Origin: Symbiodinium natans
Taxonomy: Eukaryota > Sar > Dinophyceae > Suessiales > Symbiodiniaceae
Reading direction: 5' to 3'
DNA: 15,877 nucleotides
Assembly: GCA_905221605.1 (NCBI GenBank)
Contig: CAJNDS010001510.1
Span: 1 to 15,877 of the forward strand
Both the position numbers and the translations under genes were made by a program. The notes beneath the pieces are model-generated. The model made no database searches. It saw only the letters and a program-made list of their open reading frames with translations, and was not told the origin of the DNA. This document shows positions 8,101 through 13,261 of this stretch, piece by piece (positions within the stretch are counted from its first letter, which is position 1; each line of letters opens with the position of its first letter).

Positions 8101-9898
8101 ACCAGTGATGAGCAACAGGCAGGTTCCCACCTTGGCGCATCTTCTTGTTGCGGTAGTCAGTGGGCTGCTGCAAGGCCACCTGTTCCTCGTGCTTGGGCAC
8201 CCACACTGTCCAGGTGTCTGGAGGCCCTACCTGTACCCAGACGTTGTCCCTGGAGAATTCGATGATCGGGAAGCCCAGCAGAAGGTGGCATGCCTCGAAG
8301 GTCGACGTGGTCCTGCCCTGCAACGCCGCGTGGGCTGCCTTGTAGATCTTCTGATTGTCGAGGCCGGCGCCTGCGCTCTGACTTGTTAGGATGGCAAGGA
8401 TGTTTTCCATTCGCCGCTGCGCTTCGCGATCCTCCTCCGACTTGAAAGTGTAGCCCAGTATGTACCGACTGGCGCTGGTGAGCTCGCAGATGACCTGCAG
8501 GTCCATGCTTGCCCTCCACCTTCTCAAGATTCGAATGTTGTACTGTCCCATCATGCTGTCTCCCTTCACTCGTCTCGTCGCAAGGCTGCTCTTCCAGCGG
8601 CTGTTGGCGTACTGCTCCTGCGATGTTCGACGCCGAGTCCGGGGCTCTGCATCATGTGGAAATCCAAATCGACAGGCGCCTTCTGAGTACATGCCGCAAT
8701 ATGGCGTGTGGTTGTGCACCACCTCTGCGGACAGCTTTGCGTTCACTTCTCTATCTCTGGGTGGTACGCGGTGGGATTGGCGCCACGTGTTCGGGGACTT
8801 GGTGCAGATGTACTTGTCGCTGAGGTCCTCCGCACACTTGGGGATGAAGTTCTCCATGGCCTCTTCGTCAGACCAGTCTGGAACCGGTGTCTCCGCTGCT
8901 TGTTCGGAGTCTTCGCCGTCGGGCGCCATCTTGTCTGGCTGCTGCTTTGCTTTGGCCCACTCTTCGATCCAAAGCAGGATGTGAGCGTGGGGGTAGCCCC
9001 GCTTTTGCCATTCTATGCGAATGATGTAGTCCAACACTTTGAAAGGAGGCCGTTCCTTGCGCATGCGGCGATGAAGGCCTGCAAAATCCGTGGCGGGTGC
9101 CTGGGCGTCGTCCTCCACGTCCTCGCAGTCGCTCTCCTCGACTCCATCTTGTGGATCAGCATCTTCGTGCAGGTGGACTTTCGGACCGCGCGTGCTGGAC
9201 AGCCACCACATCAGCTGAGAGACTTGGTGCATGAATTGTCGCGCTACCACTGCCGGCTGCTGGTTGCACAACTGGTTGGGCGACAACCCATCCCAAGTGA
9301 AGTTCTTGTCATTCTGGTAGCGGAATAGGATCTCCGCAGCGTGCTGCTCCAGTTCTGCCTGAGGGCGGTCGGGATGCAGCCGCAGCAGCCGTGCCGAGAT
9401 AGCCGCGAGGAGCAACGCAGGCTGGCGCGCGTGGCAGGACAGTGTCATGAAGAAGTTGGGAGCGCCAAGCTGCTCGTACATGTTGAGCGCCACTCCCTTC
9501 TTGGCGTACAGGTACGGCTGCGTGCCAGGCATGTCCCGCAAGGCAGCATACACCTGACGGCTACCGTTCTCGTAGTCGCTGCTGCCGTAGGGCACCCGCT
9601 GGTTGCCGATCCGGACGTTGATGTTTCCGGAAAGTCGCTTCTTGGTCTGCATCTCCAGCAGCCACATGATGTAGGCCGTGGACGCTTCGAAGCGGGAATC
9701 CAGGCTCAGCAGACGCTTCCGGGCATATTGGGAAAAGCTTCCGTTGTCGTTCTTCCAGCCTCCTGTGCCGGTGGGAAACAAGTGTGGGAAGAATTTTGCA
9801 TCCATGCCATCGCTGAGGTCTGCGGATCCTCGCACTTTTCGCAAATCTTGTACGTCGGCTTTTGGGGCCTGGAATTGCTTCGGCACCAGGTATGTCAT
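5198..9898 (-). CDS. Helitron-type Rep-Pif1 helicase with C-terminal Josephin-like protease domain
   Basis: This 1566-residue protein has a Helitron N-terminal region at about 30-310, with HUH motif H304-A-H306 in GYPHAHILLW. A Cys/His stretch follows at about 395-415, then paired tyrosines Y479 and Y483 in RYILGYTFK, matching the two-tyrosine Rep signature. These motifs would nick and join DNA in rolling-circle transposition. The Pif1 helicase spans about 820-1260: Walker A GPGGSGKS (855-862), Walker B FVDEMS (938-943), GDLYQLPP (977-984), DGLVNGACG (1135-1143), IHKSQ (1213-1217) and YVALSR (1240-1245). A C2HC finger (C1330, C1333, H1347, C1351) and K/A-rich linker (about 1352-1375) lead to a Josephin-like domain (1411-1566) with C1422, H1519 and D1534. 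Start is the ATG at 9898, six codons after an in-frame TAA. Two acidic inserts (about 243-268 and 323-350) flank the HUH motif. The linker suggests nuclear or DNA binding (inference). Confidence 0.92.
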   Translation of the reverse strand: MTYLVPKQFQAPKADVQDLRKVRGSADLSDGMDAKFFPHLFPTGTGGWKNDNGSFSQYARKRLLSLDSRFEASTAYIMWLLEMQTKKRLSGNINVRIGNQRVPYGSSDYENGSRQVYAALRDMPGTQPYLYAKKGVALNMYEQLGAPNFFMTLSCHARQPALLLAAISARLLRLHPDRPQAELEQHAAEILFRYQNDKNFTWDGLSPNQLCNQQPAVVARQFMHQVSQLMWWLSSTRGPKVHLHEDADPQDGVEESDCEDVEDDAQAPATDFAGLHRRMRKERPPFKVLDYIIRIEWQKRGYPHAHILLWIEEWAKAKQQPDKMAPDGEDSEQAAETPVPDWSDEEAMENFIPKCAEDLSDKYICTKSPNTWRQSHRVPPRDREVNAKLSAEVVHNHTPYCGMYSEGACRFGFPHDAEPRTRRRTSQEQYANSRWKSSLATRRVKGDSMMGQYNIRILRRWRASMDLQVICELTSASRYILGYTFKSEEDREAQRRMENILAILTSQSAGAGLDNQKIYKAAHAALQGRTTSTFEACHLLLGFPIIEFSRDNVWVQVGPPDTWTVWVPKHEEQVALQQPTDYRNKKMRQGGNLPVAHHWYREMQTTFGEHETTLPVEGREPVSCRFSEVTFLDFCAAFKYIGVQEPQPRRRPAIVGYQNFNPDEEAEAFYYSKLLLHLVWKEPGDWLLEQDAGSHAAAFQRIARDVRGHPDFLRSRCFPQLDGTVDAARKLQAVQATMYMKAKMHPANLRDGWANSKVAEENYKDSLQILEALKERYGGDIDFLAPDSVPTGAALNAFAPVEEGEESFEMLTVENPCPETTRQCQAMEHIVQSVLRQPNTKDTQNTQRLHMLLHGPGGSGKSVVVRAAAHVLRQSKKGCIIAAPTGVAAFNINGVTLHQCCLLPVVNQSHGKACDMPLPDRQKLATLRDIWSKVSVLFVDEMSFIPSWMLERLDQHLRLARDLQTLPFGGLHVIFAGDLYQLPPPSGLPAFASRLWLLFQLCELEGNQRAARDPAWAALLARVRVGQQTDADIEVLRNMVIKKGSKKRPAPKAVNLYATRQAVAESNRRYKEEHVLNTGKQLHDCPPVDTNVKTGAPLSPDAVWAEPENTGGLVGLLQVAIGLRVMLRYNIDVRDGLVNGACGTVEHIDTEKAGGEVERIWVSFEKNAGATWRAEHETSCVAISRRSATYLDRDGSKASRHQFPLVLAKAISIHKSQAATCKDGAHTRLDHTIFAEGQAYVALSRCPEQALCSLELFNPKALRFNANAEWALTKLKAQQADRDGPDLWKALFKPEQNKEFYERRLAEMGTPDWNRLKPDHGERIERPWCCALCGTEAPNTKAAIKAHKRKCPAKPPAKTNAKSKAKAKAKCKAKFVFMGLGKRAAESSCAAGSLAKMQRTGSRPDQDTPAGLYFEAQEQALCGMHALNMALGAAFFTEADMDNAVQVVLEEGGVERGEAAEDHAAPGGFYSSEVLAQVLQTKAMAAFGRVRWQMDLHPVVSKHDLEAAAGAVQNRDNAHWVAYRYFHEKIFRLDSLARTRRAEQIPEAVFLAELARHPATYCIREV
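5201..5665 (-). other. Josephin-like cysteine protease domain (residues ~1411-1566)
   Basis: The motif YFEAQEQALCGMHALN places a glutamine (Q1417) five residues before the cysteine C1422, the same spacing as the oxyanion Gln and nucleophile Cys in ataxin-3 Josephin domains. AHWVAYR supplies the histidine H1519, and FRLDSL supplies an acidic third residue D1534, 15 residues after the His as in the family. The segment between contains GFYSSEVLAQVLQ, matching the usual helical region. Josephin domains cleave ubiquitin chains. All three catalytic positions are present, so activity is plausible but inferred. Confidence 0.8.
5845..5914 (-). other. C2HC zinc finger between helicase and Josephin domains
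   Basis: Residues C1330-x2-C1333-x13-H1347-x3-C1351 form a compact zinc-finger pattern, immediately followed by a lysine/alanine-rich basic stretch. It sits exactly at the junction between the Pif1 and Josephin parts, where a module acquired by fusion would be attached. DNA or RNA contact and nuclear localisation are reasonable but unproven roles. Confidence 0.6.
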
Positions 9899-9916
9899 CT
9901 CGATCTCTTGGTTTGC

Positions 9917-11419
9917 TTATGTTCCCGCAAGTGGGTCTGTTGGCACCGCAGCCGCAGCGGATGTCTTGTTGGCGAGGATGGCAGCCATTCTCGCCAGAGC
10001 TCTGTCCACTGCCGGGCTCCGTTGATAGAGGCAGTGCCGTTCCTTCAAGGCCTGCAAGGCCGCGTGTAGGTGCTCCAAACGCGCTGGTGATGCGGTCATG
10101 CCGTCCACGCCCTCGACCAGCACTGTACCGTCTTCTTCCAAAGTGGCGCCTTCGAGGACGTCGCAGATGAAAGGATCCTGCATGAGCACTGCGTACATGC
10201 GACCCCACTGCGCGCTCGGGCCGCCTGATGGCAGCTTGTCCAACAAGACCTGCGAGATGCGTGCCATGGCGAGGAGATGCTGCTCGATGGGTTGCAGACT
10301 TTGCAGTGCTTCTGGGATGGGGGCCGGGATTGGCAAAACCACCTTGGTGCGATTCTCGCGGCAATTCCTGCAGAGCAGCTGGCCACTTCCTTTGGCTGTT
10401 CTGCAGTGCCTCCCTGGTGTTAGAGTCTGGCACTTCTGGCACACGCGAGAAAGGCCAAATCTACTCCAGCTCCGCGCAAAAGCCAAGTAATGGGCTTGTG
10501 CCTGCTCCTGGGTCAAGGTGTCCTCGTCTGGAAAAGGGTAGCCCTGCTGCTGAATCTCCGAGGCGATGGGCCTGGGCCCTCGGCCGCCCCCTCCCTCCTC
10601 TGCCTTTGCCCGCTCCCTTGCCTCACGCAGCTGTCGGCGCTCTGCTTCTTTGCTGTCTTCTTCCCGCAAGGGTCCACGGCCGCCCGCTTCCTCCTCTGAC
10701 TTTGCCCGCGCCCTTGCCTCACGCAGCTGTCGGCGCTCTTCCCTTTTGCCGTCTTCTTCCCGCAAAGGTCCACGGCCGCCCGCTTCCTCCTCTGCCTTTG
10801 CCCGCTCCCTTGCCTCACGCAGCTGTCGGCGCTCTTCTTCTTTGCTGTCTTCTTCCCGCAAAGGTCCACGGCCGCCCGCTTCCTCCTCTGCCTTTGCCCG
10901 TGCCCTTGCCTCACGCAGCTGTCGGCGCTCTGCTTCTTTGCTGTCTTCTTCCCGCAAAGGTCCACGGCCGCCCGCTTCCTCCTCTGCCTTTGCCCGCGCC
11001 CTTGCCTCATGCAGCTGTCGGCGCTCTGCTTCTTTGCTGTCTTCTTCCCGCAAAGGTCCACGGCCGCCCGCTTCCTCCTCTGCCTTTGCCCGCGCCCTTG
11101 CCTCACGCAGCTGTCGGCGCTCTGCCTCTTTGCTGTCTTCTTCACGCAAAGGTCCACGGCCGCCTGCTTCCTCCTCTGCCTTTGCCCGCGCCCTTGCCTC
11201 ATGCAGCTGTCGGCGCTCTGCCTTTCTGCTGTTCTCTTCGCGCAAGGGTCCACGACTGCCCGCTCCCTGCGCTGCCCGTTGTTGCTGCCAAACAATTTTC
11301 TCTGCGCTCTTCTGGGCCAGGCACTCCTCTTTTTCGGCTTGGCGGCACTGCGGATTGCTGCACCATCCCTGTCCCCTGCCGCTCCTTGTCCCGAAGCCGC
11401 ACCGATGACAAGGGGCCAT
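9917..11419 (-). CDS. DUF6570-like N-terminal Helitron protein with 32-residue charged repeats
   Basis: This 500-residue protein starts at the first in-frame ATG, which sits in a good GCCATGG context; the open frame upstream to 11518 begins only with GTG. A zinc-ribbon-like motif (C4, C7, C20, C25) is followed by seven full 32-residue repeats and a partial eighth at about 49-282. A second cysteine/histidine cluster comes next (C327, C330, H338, C339, C350, C353). The region to about 455 has the look of DUF6570: a hydrophobic stretch with PxPIPEALQSLQPIEQHLLA followed by a 'grM-AVLMQDP' segment. DUF6570 normally precedes the Rep domain in the same Helitron polypeptide. Here the frame ends with TAA at 9917-9919, in the same phase as the Rep-Pif1 gene, which resumes at an ATG six codons later. 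It may be an authentic separate subunit, a readthrough product, or the front half of a gene broken by one CAA-to-TAA change. Confidence 0.75.
   Translation of the reverse strand: MAPCHRCGFGTRSGRGQGWCSNPQCRQAEKEECLAQKSAEKIVWQQQRAAQGAGSRGPLREENSRKAERRQLHEARARAKAEEEAGGRGPLREEDSKEAERRQLREARARAKAEEEAGGRGPLREEDSKEAERRQLHEARARAKAEEEAGGRGPLREEDSKEAERRQLREARARAKAEEEAGGRGPLREEDSKEEERRQLREARERAKAEEEAGGRGPLREEDGKREERRQLREARARAKSEEEAGGRGPLREEDSKEAERRQLREARERAKAEEGGGGRGPRPIASEIQQQGYPFPDEDTLTQEQAQAHYLAFARSWSRFGLSRVCQKCQTLTPGRHCRTAKGSGQLLCRNCRENRTKVVLPIPAPIPEALQSLQPIEQHLLAMARISQVLLDKLPSGGPSAQWGRMYAVLMQDPFICDVLEGATLEEDGTVLVEGVDGMTASPARLEHLHAALQALKERHCLYQRSPAVDRALARMAAILANKTSAAAAVPTDPLAGT
10574..11275 (-). repeat. 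96-bp tandem repeat inside the coding sequence (7 units plus partial)
   Basis: The GGTCCACGG marker on the plus strand recurs at 10671, 10767, 10863, 10959, 11055, 11151 and 11247, exactly 96 bp apart. Because 96 is divisible by 3, each unit encodes the same 32 residues, around GGRGPLREEDSKEAERRQL. Units are almost identical at DNA level, indicating recent expansion or homogenisation. The protein pattern is a highly charged helix broken every 32 residues by a GGRGP turn. Confidence 0.95.
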
Positions 11420-11626
11420 GGCAACGAATCCTGAATCCTCAGATTTTGCACCTAGGGGCTGTATCCGAAACACTGCAGCAGGCTCAGTGAAGCAACTTGA
11501 GAAGCCATGCTCGAGCACTTACAAAGCTGTCCTGCCTTTGCTCGCTGCTCAGTTTCTTTCTCGTGGCACACACTGGAGCTCTGCAGGCTTGTCTTGCTGA
11601 GACATAACGTACTCACATGGGCAGCT
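11420..11626 (-). other. Spacer between two minus-strand genes
   Basis: This 207-bp gap lies between the TAG of the upstream gene and the ATG of the repeat protein. Read on the minus strand it contains two good matches to 5' splice sites (TGTGAGTACG near 11609 and TTGTAAGTGC near 11522) and pyrimidine-rich CAG/TAG candidates closer to the ATG. An intron or 5' untranslated region is possible, but the sequence does not decide it. Confidence 0.35.
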
Positions 11627-12244
11627 CTACGGGCCTGTGGCTTTCTCTGAGATGTAGACAACTTGCACGTGCACGACGTCGTTGCTCAAGCTGTGACCCA
11701 ACAGTTCACGCCAGCTCCAGGTGTCTGTGATCACGCCCCCGCCCAAGACCAGCTTCGTGGTGTCGAGGGGGATGGGTCCTGCAGGACCGCTGTCCAAATC
11801 GTGAAGCAAGACTTCCCTGGCGCTGCGATATTGCAGCGTTTCCGCCGGGATAGGCTTCTTAATTTCTTGTCGTCTGAGACGTAGTTGGCGCAGGGAGAGA
11901 CGGCGATCTGGGCTGTTTCCTTCGTGCAAAGTGTGCAGCCAGGCTTCCCGGAAAGACTCGCACGGTTCGACATGGCAGAGTGGATAAGGCTTCGAGGTGT
12001 GGGTTTCGCTACCTTGCATGTTCAGGTACTTCACCGTCATGTTGGCGAGACGCTGGCGGTATTCATTCTGGATTTCCATTTCTTTGCTCCACTGTACTCT
12101 CTCACGCGCATCTTCCTCGGCTTCGCGCTGCATCTCACTGTCGACCCAGTCCCAGTCGTCGAACCCGTCCTCGAAGTCCGCCTGTTCGGAGTCGCGAATC
12201 GAGTGGTCTCTGCTCTCCAAGTCCTCGCACGTGTCTTCGAGCAT
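11627..12244 (-). CDS. Acidic charged protein with possible ubiquitin-like C-terminus
   Basis: This 205-residue frame starts at the first in-frame ATG; the frame stays open to 12334 but begins there only with TTG, so an upstream exon is possible. Residues 1-45 are strongly acidic, with FEDGFDDWDWVDSEM. Residues 38-70 are a charged helix likely to coil. Two cysteines lie in PLCHVEPC (90-95). The tail (about 160-198), TTKLVLGGGVITDTWSWREL then VVHVQVVYI, follows the hydrophobic pattern of the second half of a ubiquitin fold: a strand, a Gly-rich turn, a short helix and a final beta strand. This is a weak, pattern-based similarity. The gene lies 207 bp upstream of, and in the same strand and phase as, the DUF6570-like gene, so it could be a third gene of the element or an unrelated host gene. 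I do not recognise it otherwise. Confidence 0.6.
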   Translation of the reverse strand: MLEDTCEDLESRDHSIRDSEQADFEDGFDDWDWVDSEMQREAEEDARERVQWSKEMEIQNEYRQRLANMTVKYLNMQGSETHTSKPYPLCHVEPCESFREAWLHTLHEGNSPDRRLSLRQLRLRRQEIKKPIPAETLQYRSAREVLLHDLDSGPAGPIPLDTTKLVLGGGVITDTWSWRELLGHSLSNDVVHVQVVYISEKATGP

Positions 12245-12367
12245 GCTGTCGCACCAGTCGACATGAGAAACAAGACAGCGGCCATGTTCCAAAAACGAAA
12301 CGAACAGCTGCGACGATTGAGATTTGTACCCCAATGGTTGCCTGGCCGCAGCGGGACACGGATGAAG

Positions 12368-12400
12368 ACTTTAAAACGACTCGAATTGAGCCCAAGCGCG
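12368..12400 (-). repeat. Dispersed repeat copy A with spliced-leader-like core
   Basis: On the minus strand GCGCTTGGGCTCAATTCGAG is followed by TTTTAAAGTCTTCATCC. The same arrangement, GCGCTTTGGCTCAAT then TTAAGTCTTCATCC, occurs at 13058-13100 in the same orientation. TTGGGCTCAA differs by one base from TTTGGCTCAA, the 3' part of the dinoflagellate spliced leader. Confidence 0.5.
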
Positions 12401-13035
12401 CTGCACAAGCAACAAAAAGCACGGGAAGGCTCGGCCGTCCCTACCTTCTCACAAGCTCAAGAAAGAGGTGCAACATGGCTCAACAATGCACAGAAGAAGC
12501 GAGTAGCCCATGACCGGCCGTTTCTGTGGAATTTTGAGAGTCAGAGCGAATGAAGATTGGCGTGAAACAGATGTTCTGCCAGCGACTGCTTGTGCCGTAG
12601 CCTGCATCGCGGCAGCTTTTCTAAGAGAAGAAACGGTCCGGCCACTGGCTGCTCTTCTGGCTGCCATCGTCCGTTGATCAGGATTGCCAGATGCGTCTGC
12701 CGCGACAGTGCTTCGTGACTATGGGCTTCAGATCCCATGGCTGAGATGACGTCGCCGACCGTGACGTTCTGAAGGGCCTAGAAGCTCACAGGTCGAAACA
12801 GCATGGCAATACGGTATTTGTGGGCTTCCGGTTCATTCAGCCCAGCAGCTGTCCAGCGCACAGAGCCTGCGACGTGGCCGGCCATGGTCCGCAAATTTGC
12901 GATCGGGCCACCGTCCCACTTCAGCTCGCAGTTCAGGCCCCCCAACAGCCGCAGCGGTTGGCCATTGCAACTCGCATCAGTTGAGCTGAGAAACAAGGGA
13001 TGCGAAAATGCTCTCAAGACCTTTTGCGGTGACAG

Positions 13036-13100
13036 AGGCTTGCGCCCGAAATGGCTGTGGATGAAGACTTAAGGCTGTTCATATTGAGCCAAAGCGCACG
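13036..13100 (-). repeat. Dispersed repeat copy B with two spliced-leader-like stretches
   Basis: Minus-strand TTTGGCTCAA (13084-13093) matches ten bases of the 3' end of the dinoflagellate spliced leader. A second stretch, CAGCCATTTCGGGCGCAAG (about 13039-13057), resembles the leader's AGCCATTTTGGCTCAAG with a few changes. Spliced-leader relics are known upstream of recycled dinoflagellate mRNAs, but short matches can be chance, so this is tentative. Confidence 0.4.
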
Positions 13101-13119
13101 GTGTGAGCGGTAAACGCTG

Positions 13120-13260
13120 GCCCCTATTCAGGTTGAGGCAAGCAAACAGGAATTGCTGGTGTCAGGACTTTGTGTTGACTGAAGCGACTCGGCTGCACCC
13201 CATTCTGGTTGAGCATAAGCACCTGGCACATGGCCCCCATTCAGGTTGAGGACAAGCAAA
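13120..13260 (+). repeat. Short three-copy repeat ending in GGTTGAG
   Basis: GGCCCCTATTCAGGTTGAGG then CAAGCAAAC (13120-13147) is repeated as GGCCCCCATTCAGGTTGAGG then ACAAGCAAAC (13231-13260). A more diverged copy, CCCCATTCTGGTTGAGCATA, lies at about 13198-13217. The last copy runs straight into the 62-bp satellite. Confidence 0.7.
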
Positions 13261-13261
13261 C

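Larger units (their letters stand above)
5198..11419 (-). mobile_element. Helitron-like rolling-circle transposon, coding core
   Basis: Two consecutive minus-strand genes together carry the domain order typical of Helitron replication proteins: a cysteine-rich DUF6570-like N-terminal part, a Helitron-type HUH/Y2 Rep domain and a Pif1-family helicase. The interval given is only the coding core. Helitron ends (5' TC, 3' hairpin plus CTRR, insertion between A and T, no target duplication) were looked for by eye on both sides and not found. The element is therefore of unknown extent, and a domesticated or stranded copy cannot be excluded. Key nuclease and helicase residues look intact, arguing for recent activity or selection. 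Confidence 0.75.
12245..13107. other. Intergenic region upstream of the minus-strand genes
   Basis: No convincing gene is seen; open frames under 90 codons on both strands show no motif. It contains the two spliced-leader-like repeat copies listed separately (near 12360-12400 and 13036-13100). It would hold the promoter or 5' end of the element, but dinoflagellate promoters lack recognisable boxes and no Helitron 5' terminus could be assigned. Confidence 0.5.

Noticed and set aside
10228-11490. A 420-codon plus-strand open frame, and two more in other phases, across the 96-bp repeat
   Set aside because: They are antisense shadows of the repeat protein. The repeat unit length keeps several frames open, the translations are L/P/A or S/R monotony, and no domain is present.
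11968-11992. tRNA-like phrase TGGCAGAGTGGATAAGGC resembling an A box, near GGTTCGA
   Set aside because: The B-box-like GGTTCGA lies upstream of the A-box-like phrase, the wrong order, and no cloverleaf can be drawn. The segment is coding on the minus strand.
12803-13072. An 89-codon plus-strand frame, and an overlapping 79-codon minus-strand frame
   Set aside because: Both are short, cross the dispersed repeat at one end and show no domain. Nothing distinguishes them from chance.
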